Positions 19,150 to 28,900 of a stretch of DNA of 64,000 bases are shown here, in pieces. Each line of letters opens with the position of its first letter. The stretch's first letter is position 1. Both the position numbers and the translations under genes were made by a program. The notes under the pieces were generated by a model that did no database searches, had not been told where the DNA came from, and was given only the letters and a program-made list of their open reading frames with translations. The DNA lies in contig NC_057322.1 of assembly GCF_000687475.1 (NCBI RefSeq), positions 1,302,001-1,366,000 of the forward strand, read 5' to 3'. The DNA is from Ustilaginoidea virens (taxonomy: Eukaryota; Ascomycota; Sordariomycetes; Hypocreales; Clavicipitaceae).

Positions 19150-21002
19150 ATGTCCGCCGCTGCGGCGTCTTCGCTGCAGCTCGCAGACTACCTCGAGAAG
19201 CTGCCCGGCACCACCTTCAGGAAGCTGTACCAGCAGCCTTCGACGGCGTTTGCCATATTCCGGCGCATGCTTCCGCACCTAGGTACATTCCTCCAGACTC
19301 GCCGCCGTGAGCCTTGCGTCCCCGGAAACCGCGCCAGAGTGTGCTGACACGACGCCGCTTTGCAGCCAAGACGCTCGTCATGCGCATCCTGTACATGCCC
19401 AAGCCGATGCTTCTCAGCGACCTGGACGCCTGGGTGAAACCAGACGCAAAGAGGTAACCCGCACGCTGCTTTCTTTCCTCCAACCTGGCGAGTGTGCGCG
19501 TGCGCGTGTGGGGAAGAAGAAAAAAAAAAAAAACAAGACAGCAAACAAAACCGGGCAAGACGTGTTGATGATGGCCCGCTTTCAAAACCAGGCACCGAGA
19601 CAATGCGATTGCGACGCTCAAGGGCCTCCACATCATCCAGGTGTCGGTGCCGTCCAAGGACAAGCCGCAGGAGGTGCAGCTGACGGCCAACTTCCGAAAC
19701 TCGCTGCGCCTGGCCCTCACCGGCGGCGGCCAGCACGGCTCGTTTGGCGTGCCGTCGACGCTGCTCGTGCCGCCCGAGATCGACGTCGCCTTCCTCGACC
19801 GCTACGCCCGCCGCAAGTGGGACGACGTGCTGCAGTTCGTCGTCTCCAGCGTCGGCTACAAGACGGCGGGCGACGTCGCCGGCGGCCCCAACAAGAACGT
19901 CAAGGAGCTCCTCATCGCCGGCCGGCTGGTGGACCGCCGGCCCAGCGGCGCCATCGGCATCACCCAGGCCGGCTTCACCTTCCTGCTGCAGGAGCCCAAC
20001 GCCCAGGTCTGGACCCTGCTCCTGCTGTGGCTCGAGGCCAGCGAGACCAACCGCGCCGCCGGCCTCGAGACGGTCGACATGCTGTCCTTCCTCTTCGTCC
20101 TGGCCAGCCTGGAGCTCGGCCGAGCCTACGACACCACCGCCCTGACGGAGCAGCGCAGGAACATGCTGCCCTCGCTGCTCGACTTTGGCCTGATTTACGT
20201 TCCCCAGCACAAGCGGTCCATGTTCTTCCCCACGCGGCTCGCCACCACCCTGACCAGCGGCGGGAGCAGCCTGCGCACAATCAGCGACGGTGTCGCCGCC
20301 GCCACGGCCGCCGCCGCGTCGTCGTCGTCGTCGTCGTCGTCATCATCATCATCATCATCATTATCAACGACGCTGGCGTCGTCGTCGTCGTCGCCGTCGT
20401 CGTCAGCAGCAGCAGCAGCAGCAGCAGCAGCGGCAACGTCGTCGCCGTCAACAGCCGCCGCCGCCGCCGCCGCCACCTCGCAGCCCGCACCCCCCGGCTC
20501 CTCCAGCGACCAAAAGGGCAGCGTCATCGTCGAGACCAACTACCGCATCTACGCCTACACCCAGTCCACGCTGCAGATCGCCGTCCTCGCCCTCTTCTGC
20601 AAGCTCACCATGCGCTTCCCCGACATGGTGGCCGGCCGCGTGACCCGCACGTCCATCCGCCAGGCCATCAACTTCGGCATCACCGCCGACCAGATCATCG
20701 CCTACATGGCCGCCCACGCCCACGAGCAGATGCACCGCGCCGCCGCGCTGACCAACAAGCCCATCCTGCCGCCCACCGTCGTCGACCAGATCCGCCTGTG
20801 GCAGCTGGAGAACGAGCGCATGAAGACCACCGGCGGCTTCCTGTTCCGCGACTTTGACGACCACAAGGAGTTTCTCGACACGGCCCGCTTCGCCGAGGAG
20901 ATTGGCGTCCTGGTCTGGAGGAGCGACCGGTCCGGCATGTTCTTTGCCAACAAGTACGAGCAGATTCGGGACTACCTCAAGAGCAGGAAGCGCGTCGAGT
21001 AG
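19150..21002 (+). CDS. tfb2: TFIIH core subunit Tfb2 (p52/GTF2H4), 543 aa
   Basis: Exons 19150-19282, 19366-19453 and 19592-21002. Introns (GTACAT/TGCAG and GTAACC/CCAG) join RRMLPHL-AKTLVMRILYM and WVKPDAKR-HRDNAIATLKGL. Tfb2 is the winged-helix-rich core subunit that contacts and stimulates the XPB/Ssl2 helicase and Tfb5, and it serves both Pol II initiation and nucleotide excision repair. The LPGTTFRKLYQQP start, the LEASETNRAAGLETVDMLSF middle and the C-terminal block from GSVIVETNYRIYAYT to YLKSRKRVE are family hallmarks. Length exceeds yeast Tfb2 (513) and human p52 (462), largely because of a Ser/Ala homopolymeric insertion at about residues 308-380 encoded by TCG, TCA and GCA repeats. 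It diverges from the thioesterase gene. Confidence 0.95.
20320..20470 (+). repeat. Trinucleotide repeats (TCG)n, (TCA)n, (GCA)n inside tfb2
   Basis: Successive short tandem tracts of TCG, TCA, GTC, GCA and GCC codons encode poly-Ser and poly-Ala in the linker before the conserved C-terminal domain of Tfb2. They keep the frame, consistent with length polymorphism under selection for multiples of three. Confidence 0.9.
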
Positions 21003-21729
21003 GCCATTATTGCCTCTGATGCAGGAGCAAGCAGAATGTGTCTGTGGGGCCGGCCCGTCGGGGTAAAAGTTTAGCCCCGCAGCCACGGGGGGTTTCTTTT
21101 TTTTGGGGGGGGGGGCGAGTTGTACATTTTGGGTCAACTTTGAATACAAGTGAGGAGGAACGGAAGGGAACGGACACTGGATGCATCAATCACCATCAGC
21201 CGCATGTGCCCAGAACATGACATTACAGCATGGTAAAAACACTTCAAAGCTACTCGACCATACTCTCGGATAGACAAATATAATAAATGCAAGCCAAGCC
21301 AAGCCAAGCCAAGCCAACGGCAACAATGAAAGAGCAAGCTAACAGCTGGATAGACAAAAAAAAAAAAAAGAGAGCCAGCAGGAACAGGGAAAAGCAAACA
21401 AATTGCAATCAAAACTGCTCTTGTCCCATTATCCACAAAACAGAGCAAAGGAGAAAGGAGGACCGTAAAAATAAACCACCGGATGCGTCAAGAGAACAGT
21501 TCCCAAACTTTACCCATTCTACAAGCCTGATTATTCAACAGGCGCCAGTAGCCAAACAAAGAGACAAAAAGCAAAGAGCGCCCTGTCAGCAACCGGGAGA
21601 AGGAATGATGGATCCAAACAAGCCCCCGTGGATCCCGGAAGAACCATGTATCCCCGGAAAATTCATGCATCTTAGAAGATTCAAAAACAAGATAAAGAAA
21701 GAAAAGAGGGGGTGGCCCTTTGCGCAGCT
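21003..21729. other. Convergent 3' spacer
   Basis: Lies between the 3' ends of tfb2 (+) and the 434-aa protein gene (-). It contains a T/G homopolymer pair (21097-21115), four to five AAGCC units (21293-21316), an A run (21357-21369) and long A-rich stretches. No gene is seen. Confidence 0.6.
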
Positions 21730-23034
21730 TCAGCACACTGCCACGTCGCGCAACGAGCCGAGGTTCGTAGCGAGGGATCCCCCCCTCGGACTCGGCAACT
21801 CATTCAACACGGTCCCCCGTCTCTCGCTACTCTTGAAACGACCCCCCATGCCGGTTAGGACCCTGCTCGTTCGAGCTTTGTCACTCATGGTTCCATCTTG
21901 GGGAAGTAGTCGTGGCTTGCCCAGCCGACGAGCATACGCCTGTTGCCACGTCCAGAGAGACTGTTTTGCTTCAGACGTGGTACACAGCGAGTTGAGCTGC
22001 CCAAAGATGCGCTGACACCTCAAGTCGTCTTCACAGTCGGACGGTAGCTTACGGCTGCTGCAAGTCACGGTGCTGAGAGCCGGCGTAGTGTTTGAGGGTG
22101 GCAGGTATGTGGAGCGCTTGGTAGATGAGGCAAGCGACGCATAGTCGCGACCAGGTGTTGAAGATTGCTGCCAGGGGTTGGTATCCCAGGGAGAGGATAC
22201 CAGAGGCCTCTCGGCCAGTTTCTCCGACAGAATACGGTCGTTCAAAGCCGTGAAACGACCCGTCCAGTACTCTGAAGTTTGCGGGGCATCTATGGTATTC
22301 CTGTGTAATCTGACAGCAGGCGGACTTGGCGCATCGTGTGACTGGCAAATCGTGGTTGAGCTGCTTGCAGGACGGCATGGCTTGGGGATGCTCGCTTCCA
22401 TCTTGCCGGGTTTCCTAGGTGCCGGCAGACTCTTGGGCGTAGATGCAACCTCTGTGGCTGCAGCTTTGGCTCCTCCTGCCAAGCTGGTTCTAGAAAAAGA
22501 CTTGCTGAGCCCTTGCCAAACCGTCAAGGTTTTCGACCTTGGTATTCGTCCAGCAGCGGTTGAACCAGCACCATTAGACGTAACCGTTCCCCCGATGCCC
22601 GGCCCCGTGGGGGCAATGGGAGCGACGTTTTCTCTGTCCTCTTTCGACCCATGAGGCTGAGGTTTGGTGGCGATCAAGGTATATCTGGACGGCTGCTTCA
22701 GGAGGGACTTGGCCGAGAGGGAGAAGAGCGCCGACCGCTTGCCTAGCGAGCCTTTGGACGACTTGGTCGATCCCACAAGGGTAATGGCGCTGAGTTCCGA
22801 CTCTGCAATGGTCGGGCTCGCCGAAGGGGCGTGCTCGCTCACGAAGCCAGCAGATATGCGGCGAGACCGACTGGAAGCCGCAGACACGGACGGCGCCGCG
22901 GATCCCGAAACGCAGTCTGCTATGCAGCCGACGAGCTCAAACTCTTGGCTCCGGACAAGATCTGGGCCCCGAGAGTTTACCACGGGGCCAAATGGTGCGG
23001 AAATAGACGGCCGCTGCAAGAGACGTCGCGGCAT
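21730..23034 (-). CDS. Ser/Pro-rich conserved fungal hypothetical protein, 434 aa
   Basis: Single exon. The frame is open up to 23478, but MPRRLLQRPSISAPFGPVV at 23034 is the first start of fungal-like sequence; the upstream codons (FFFFFCNQR, Ser-Arg mixtures) look like leader. The protein is mostly disordered, with an RSKTLTVWQGLSKSFSRTS block. A conserved-looking C-terminal half has SEYWTGRFTALNDRILSEKL, then RCQRIFGQLNSLCTTSEAKQSLWTWQQAYARR. I have met the WTGRF-ALNDR and SLW-WQ-AYARR motifs in unnamed Sordariomycete proteins; no function is known to me. There is no signal peptide or membrane segment after the chosen start. Confidence 0.75.
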   Translation of the reverse strand: MPRRLLQRPSISAPFGPVVNSRGPDLVRSQEFELVGCIADCVSGSAAPSVSAASSRSRRISAGFVSEHAPSASPTIAESELSAITLVGSTKSSKGSLGKRSALFSLSAKSLLKQPSRYTLIATKPQPHGSKEDRENVAPIAPTGPGIGGTVTSNGAGSTAAGRIPRSKTLTVWQGLSKSFSRTSLAGGAKAAATEVASTPKSLPAPRKPGKMEASIPKPCRPASSSTTICQSHDAPSPPAVRLHRNTIDAPQTSEYWTGRFTALNDRILSEKLAERPLVSSPWDTNPWQQSSTPGRDYASLASSTKRSTYLPPSNTTPALSTVTCSSRKLPSDCEDDLRCQRIFGQLNSLCTTSEAKQSLWTWQQAYARRLGKPRLLPQDGTMSDKARTSRVLTGMGGRFKSSERRGTVLNELPSPRGGSLATNLGSLRDVAVC

Positions 23035-23998
23035 GCTCAGCTGAAGATTGCGAGGGAAGAAAGAAAAAAGCAGTCGAGTGGTGGTGCCGACCGTAGTCTC
23101 TGCTGGAGGCTCGCAGCGACCAGCCGCCGAGGAGTTACAAACAGACACGCAATCTATGGCTGCATCCAGTGCTTCAACGGTTGGGGTACGGACGTGGGAG
23201 GGATGTGGGCGCTGGTTACAGAAGAAGAAGAAGAAAAGAAAGACGTTGACATTGAAGCAGCATGCGAGAAGCGCAAGCAACGAGGGAGGGCCGTCACTGG
23301 CGTATGTCTTTTTAACGTCGGGGTCGGCTTTGCTTTCTTCAAGGCTCGGCTGAAGAAGAAGGCACGGTTGTAGAGATAAAAGGGACGGGGGGAAGAAAGC
23401 TGAGGCTGTTGTTTGTGTGAAGCTGTTTGCTCGCGGACAAAGGCGTGTTGGCAAGCGGGCGGGCCACCGGTTGAGCAAAGGATGCGAGCTGGTTGATGCA
23501 GTGATGCAGAGCCCACGGGAGCCACAGCCGCTGCAGACTCTTTTTTTCTTTTGGTTTGTTTATTGTTTGGCAGGCGGAGGGCCGCGATGGCGATGGGAGA
23601 CGAGTCGTGACGAGACGAGACGAGACGAGACGAGACGAGACAATACAAAGCAGTCTGGTCTGGTCGGCTCGCTAACAGGGCCGGGCAGAGGGCAGATGGC
23701 TGGCAGCTGCCACTCCCGTCTGCGCGCCTGCCTTTTGGCTGCGATGGCACCGGCGGCCACGGGCCACGGACTGGCGGACTGGCGGACTGGCGGACTGCCG
23801 GCTGGCAGCTGCCGACTGCCGACTGCCGGCTGGCTAATGTTCTCCATCATGCCCCTTGCTGCGTCTCGCAGTCATCATTGATGCCTTTTTTTTTTTCGCT
23901 TTCGCATTCCGCAGACGAGCCAGCAGGCAGATCGATCCTTTGAGCAGCCTCACACACCAATCTGGACAAAGAGACGGCAACCAGACTTCCCGCTCCCT
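23035..23998. other. Promoter region with simple repeats
   Basis: Upstream region of the 434-aa gene and 3' flank of the TANGO2-like gene. It includes a GAAGAAGAAG tract, five GACGA pentamers (about 23606-23640), GGACTGGC repeats (23767-23800) and the mirrored CTGCCGACTGCCG words. Open frames here are repeat-derived and unsupported. Confidence 0.6.
23606..23640. repeat. Pentanucleotide (GACGA)n microsatellite
   Basis: Tandem GACGA/ACGAG units, about six copies, lie in the upstream region of the 434-aa protein gene. Confidence 0.8.
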
Positions 23999-25054
23999 TC
24001 AGTCCGCCCAGCCCTCGATTTGAAACTCAAACACCGCGTCGCCCTCCCCCCTGGGAATGCTGTTTCCGTTGCCGTCCCACAGGGCTCGTTCCACAAACTT
24101 GACCCTCCCACCCAGGTCGACCAGCATCATCGTTTGCCTCTGGGTGCCGTACGTGCCCGTTTCGAACCCGTTCGCCGCCGCCGCCACCTCCTCCTCCTCG
24201 GCCTGCCTCCCGAAAGGCGTCTCCTCGACCGCCTTCAGCGAGCCCTGGTCCTCGGCCCACTCTGCCTTGCCCCTGGCCCTCGCCGCCCTCATGGCCTCGC
24301 GGTGGCCTCGGTCGCCCAGCTCCGGCACGAAGATGGTGTGCCTCAGCAGCCTGGCCATCTCCTCAAAGGGCACGCCCGGCTCGCAGGCGGGAAAGGTGTC
24401 CGTGTCCAGCAGCCGGAAGAGGTCCTCGATGAGTCGGTCCTCGCTGGACCCGGCCTCGACGGCATGCCGGACCGCATCTCGCAGCAGCCTCGTGCCCAGC
24501 TCCACCTTTGGCCATGCCACCTCGGCGTCAAAGGCGGTGTTGCTGAGCCCCAGCGTTTCGCCGCGCTGGCACGCAGCCAGAGGCACCTCGTCCGCACGTC
24601 CGGCCCTGTTGCTCACCATCGCCACGCCGGACCCCTTGCCGCGCAGCTTGCCGCAGACCATGGAGAACCCGCCCACGCCTTTGACCCCGTCCTCCCGCAC
24701 CAGCTGCTGCACGCCTTCCCCGACGCCGCCCCCCAGCCCGGCCAGCCAGGCCGTCACCATGCCGCCCCGGGACTTGGTCCCGCGGACAGCGGTCCCGGCG
24801 CCGGCGCCGGCCTTGCGGGAATCATCGGCCTCGCGGTAGTTGGTCAGCACGGCCCAAAGGCCCGTCTTGGTGACGCCCATCCATGTGCCCTTCTCGGCGC
24901 GCTGGAGATCTCGCGACGAGAGCACCGGCTGCCCCGTCCTCGGGTGTTTCCACCAATGCGGTCTGGACGTGGGGCGGAGTAGAAACTCGTCTCGATTATC
25001 GAGCAGGATGAGCGCGTAGTCGGGGTGGGCAGTGGTCAGCAAGGCTATGCACAT
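23999..25054 (-). CDS. TANGO2 / NRDE family protein, 351 aa
   Basis: Single-exon gene. It starts MCIALLTTAHPDYALILLDNRDEF. The Cys at position 2 and the NRDE tetrad at 20-23 are the defining features of the TANGO2 (transport and Golgi organisation 2, PF05742) family, followed by RPHWW, GQPVLSSRDL, KGTWMGVTKTGLWAVLTNYR and GLSNTAFD, all conserved. A C-terminal GTYGTQRQTMMLVD and VFEFQIEGW complete the domain. Members have an Ntn-hydrolase-like fold and have been linked to mitochondrial, ER/Golgi or heme/lipid homeostasis in animals; the fungal role is not established. Fungal-length insertions (AEEEEVAAAANG, about 290-300) are present. The ATG is fixed by the required Cys2. Confidence 0.92.
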   Translation of the reverse strand: MCIALLTTAHPDYALILLDNRDEFLLRPTSRPHWWKHPRTGQPVLSSRDLQRAEKGTWMGVTKTGLWAVLTNYREADDSRKAGAGAGTAVRGTKSRGGMVTAWLAGLGGGVGEGVQQLVREDGVKGVGGFSMVCGKLRGKGSGVAMVSNRAGRADEVPLAACQRGETLGLSNTAFDAEVAWPKVELGTRLLRDAVRHAVEAGSSEDRLIEDLFRLLDTDTFPACEPGVPFEEMARLLRHTIFVPELGDRGHREAMRAARARGKAEWAEDQGSLKAVEETPFGRQAEEEEVAAAANGFETGTYGTQRQTMMLVDLGGRVKFVERALWDGNGNSIPRGEGDAVFEFQIEGWAD

Positions 25055-25250
25055 GATGAAAGGCGGGGCTGCTTTTCCGCGCAGCTGCTTTGACTTTTTG
25101 CTGCCTCTTTACCAGCTACCTCGATGCGGGATGTGGTGCTCGACTGATGGGATGGAAGCCAAAGTTTGGCTGATGCTGCCAAGCGTTGCAAGCCCGGGGC
25201 TACGTGGGTGCATGAACCACAAGGCTGAATCAGCAGAGGAAAGACGACCC

Positions 25251-25304
25251 GTGGCCGTGGCCGTGGCCGTGGCCGTGGCCGTGGCCGTGGCCGTGGCCGT
25301 GACC
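25251..25304. repeat. Hexanucleotide repeat (GTGGCC)n, about 8-9 copies
   Basis: Perfect tandem CCGTGG/GGCCGT units occur about 200 bp upstream of the TANGO2-like start codon. They would encode VA or AT dipeptides but no gene spans them. Confidence 0.9.
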
Positions 25305-25383
25305 GTGGGTCGGTCGGATGGCACCAAGTACGACGGGAGGTGGGGTATTAATTCCATGCAGCTATCGAGACCGGAATTTCGCG

Positions 25384-25437
25384 AAAAGCCCGTCATTAAA
25401 GCCCGTCATCAAAGCCCGTCATCAAAGCCCGTCATCG
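25384..25437. repeat. 13-bp tandem repeat AAAGCCCGTCATC, four copies
   Basis: Four units of AAAGCCCGTCATY, nearly identical, run head to tail in the spacer between the TANGO2-like and ABC transporter genes. Confidence 0.88.
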
Positions 25438-25933
25438 ACCGGAAAGTTTCTAGGTGTCGTAGGTACGCTGGAGAATGTTCAGGGAACATGGCGGCTATGC
25501 GTACTCCGAATGTATACTGTAAAGACTGGGCACGCCCCACTCTTACGCTCCCCGCTCCCCACAGTCATGGTAAAAGAAGCCTTCACTAGGTAGATACCTA
25601 CTGTAGGTACACCTATTTGTGGCGTCCTGTCTCTTTCGGCCCTGACCTAGTCCCGTCCCCTGCTTGAGATGCATGTAATCAATCTACACCGTCCTTGGGC
25701 AGGAGAAACTGAGCGTCTCATCGTTGCCAATCGCACACACAACACGGTAAACCTTGTCTACCAAGAGAGGGAAAAGAAGGGCAGGGAAAAGACAAAAGAT
25801 GCAAGTAAAGACGTGAATAAAAGACGGTGAAATCCAGCTCAACAAAAATCATCGCCTACGACTCCACCTCGAATTGCCCGCCGGTGGCTCATCTCCTATT
25901 AAAGTTGAGATATCGAATCTGCCATCCCGCCGG

Positions 25934-28900
25934 TTAGTCGCCTCTTTTCCATGGCAGGATAGCGGAACCGAGAGGAGCAGAGCTGCTTACCGCCGCAAAT
26001 AAAATCATCACGTTGCTGCCGACAAAGGCGGCGTAGAGTCCCAGCTCTCGCCACCTGTGGTCAAAAGACATGCCTAGGGGCTTGTAAAACTCATCGCCAA
26101 CCTTGTACGCGCAATACTCGCAGTTTTGCGTGTCGTTTCGAACCAGGTAGCCCGGGGAGCCCCGCTCAAAGAAGGGAGACATGTACTCTCCGCAGGTTGT
26201 GTTGTCCGGGGCCGTGAAGCGGTTGACCTCTGCAGAGGTACAGACGACCTCGAGCCCGTGAAGGGCGGTGGTGACCATGCCGCCGATGAGGCGGGTGAAC
26301 GGATCCAGCTGGTACAGCCAGGCGCGCCAGAACCCGGGCATCTGGGAGGCGGGTATGGTAACGCCGCAGAACAGCGCAAAGATGACGTAGTTGAAGGGCT
26401 CGAATAGCGCTGCGACGCGTGGCGATGGCGTCAGCGCAGCTAGGCCCTGGCCTAGTGTCACGGCAAAGACTTCGGTAATGAGAATCATCAAGAACTGGTA
26501 GCCGGCCCGGGAAGGCGTTGCATCCAGACCCGGCAAAAAGTAGAGGCACGCGAAGAAGACGATGGCGCAAAGAACAGAACAAGGTACCTCGGCGACTATC
26601 ATGGCTGTCGCAAACGTCCAGGGCGAGTACATCTTGGACGACGCTTCTCGAAAGAACAAGTCCCGCTTCATGTGGAACATGACTCCAACTTGGCTGGTGA
26701 GCAGGACTGGCAGAGCGGTCGCTTGGAATACGACAAAGACAGTGTACTGCAACGAAGAGCGCGAGTCGTCCAGGCTGAAATAGCTGAGGCCGGTGATGGA
26801 AGCGAGAGCTAGGTGACTGAACAGTCTGGTAAAGAGATAGTTTGGCGATCGCCAGTAAGCTCGAAACATGCGACGGCAGACAACCTGGAGCTGGTGATGA
26901 GTCGGCGACGCATACTCCTTTGCCGAGTCGGAGGCCGAGTGTCGCGCCACTGCTCGTCGCTCCTCCGCCATCCGAGCTATGTCGACCTTGACCTGCTCCA
27001 GCTCAGGACTCTCGTCCCACATGTCGGCCCAGTCGCGTTCGCCGACGCGGGGTGAACTGCCGGCTCCAATGGCTTCGAGCATAAACTCGGCAATGTTATC
27101 TGTCGGACCAGCCTCGGCGCCGTGGCGCTTCAGATAGTCACGAAGAACGTAAGCATCGTCGCCGATATCGCCAAGGTAGACGGTTCGTCCGCCACGCTGA
27201 AGCAGAAGGAGGCGGTCAAAGCTTTCAAACAAGCTCGCGTTGGGCTGGTGGATTGTGCAAAGGATAGCTTGACCTGCAGCAGCTAGTTTCTTGAGGAAGC
27301 GCACCATCGTAGCGGCGCTCTGACTGTCAAGGCCAGACGTGGGTTCATCCAAGAACAGGAGCAGCTCAGGCTTGGCGGCCAGCTCTATGCCGATAGTGAC
27401 TCTCTTGCGCTGCTCGACAGTCAAGCCCGCCTGTGCAGTGCCAATGATGCAGTCGGCAATGGTTTCCATCTCCAGGAGGGCGATGATCTCCTCGACATAG
27501 GCGTGACGCTCGGCTATTGGAGTCTTGAACGGCTGTCTAAGGTCGGCAGAAAATCGGAGTGCCTCTCGGACTGTTTGCGTGGGTTCGTGATGATCAAGTT
27601 GTTCGGCATAGCCAGTTGATCGCTGAAACTGCTTTCCAGGCACGGAACCATCAACAAGGACGCGACCAGTGACTACACCCATCTTCTTCCGGGAAGCCAA
27701 GACGTCAAGCAAGGTGGTTTTACCGGCCCCGGAAGCCCCCATCAAGGCCGTTATCTCACCAGGTCGCACGTACCCATACACGTTGTGGAGGAGTGTTTGA
27801 GTGCCCCCGGGAACGGGTACGTGGTAGTTGATGTTCTCCCAAGTCAGGATGCTTTCCGACCAGAATGTAAATTCTGGTCCTGCCTCGCTGGACTTATCCC
27901 TGCGTCTCCTGTCCCGCTTTTGCAGAAGCTTCTCATTGAGAGCTTCGCGTTCCTTATTGGGTCGCTGATAGACTTTTAGAGAACTGCTGTCCGTTCCATA
28001 CCTGACCACTTCGCCCAAGATGGCGTTCAGGGTGAGTAGAAACACTATGATGATCCCAACGATAATCCAGTTGCGCCACAAACCACCAGGATGGTACGAA
28101 AAGCCGTCGGCGAGATAGTCGGGACCAGCGACAAAGGCGGTTCCCGGTTTGGAACCAGGCAGCGTGCACACCTGGTGGTTGATGTCGTTGTAACCTGGTC
28201 CTGAAGGGATCAGAGAATCGGCTGTGCAAGTCATGTCGATACGCCGAAACTCGTTCTGCATCAGGGCGCTGAAGGTGAGCCCGAGCGGATTGACCCAGAA
28301 AATCCACCGAAGCCAAGCTCTCTCTGACCGGTACTGCACCATGTATCCCGACGTTAAGCAAAAGACCGAGGCGAAGACGGTGCAAATCTTGAGGGCATAA
28401 TCAAAGTCAGGGCTTGCACAACCCACCACGCGGAACAAGAGCGTCATCGCAATGTTCATGGTCAGAATCAGGAGATAAAACGTGGAGAAGGCGCCGACAT
28501 CTCTTGCCAAGCCAGCTATGAAGTAGACGACGATGGAGAAGAGCAAGATTTCCGTTGCCGCAAATGCCTGGTCCACGATGACTTGGCTGATCCACAAGGC
28601 TGATGGCCGGTGGAAGGCAAATGCCTTGTGTTTGTTGACGATGTCACGCCCCGTCATGATGCCGCCCACTTCAGAAAACGATCGAAAGGCGCAGAACACA
28701 ACGGCCATGAAGAGAAGACCTGCTCTGCTGAAGGCGCTTGCGGAAGTCTTGTCCATGCCCGAGTACAGAGTACCCATGACAATGCCGACGATGACGATAC
28801 TTGCCCATTCCAGAGTCAGGGCAAACCGATCCTGCAGCTTGAGGATGAGCTGCCTCTTCATCAGCGCCCAAACCTGGAGGTGGAATCCGACTTGGTAGAC

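Larger units (their letters stand above)
25055..25933. other. Spacer with two tandem repeats
   Basis: Contains a hexanucleotide (GGCCGT)n tract (25251-25304), a 13-bp repeat of AAAGCCCGTCATC (25384-25437) and a GTACTCCG word (25500). It carries the promoter of the TANGO2-like gene and the 3' flank of the ABC transporter gene. No gene seen. Confidence 0.6.

Noticed and set aside
19188..20210. 340-codon minus-strand ORF
   Set aside because: Antisense to the tfb2 exons and crosses its introns; no recognisable domain.
23035..23478. N-terminal extension of the 434-aa protein
   Set aside because: Poly-Phe and Ser/Arg-rich translation of pyrimidine-rich leader DNA; the start at 23034 is better.
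24020..24982. 320-codon plus-strand ORF
   Set aside because: Antisense to the TANGO2-like gene, whose NRDE motif and Cys2 fix the true strand.
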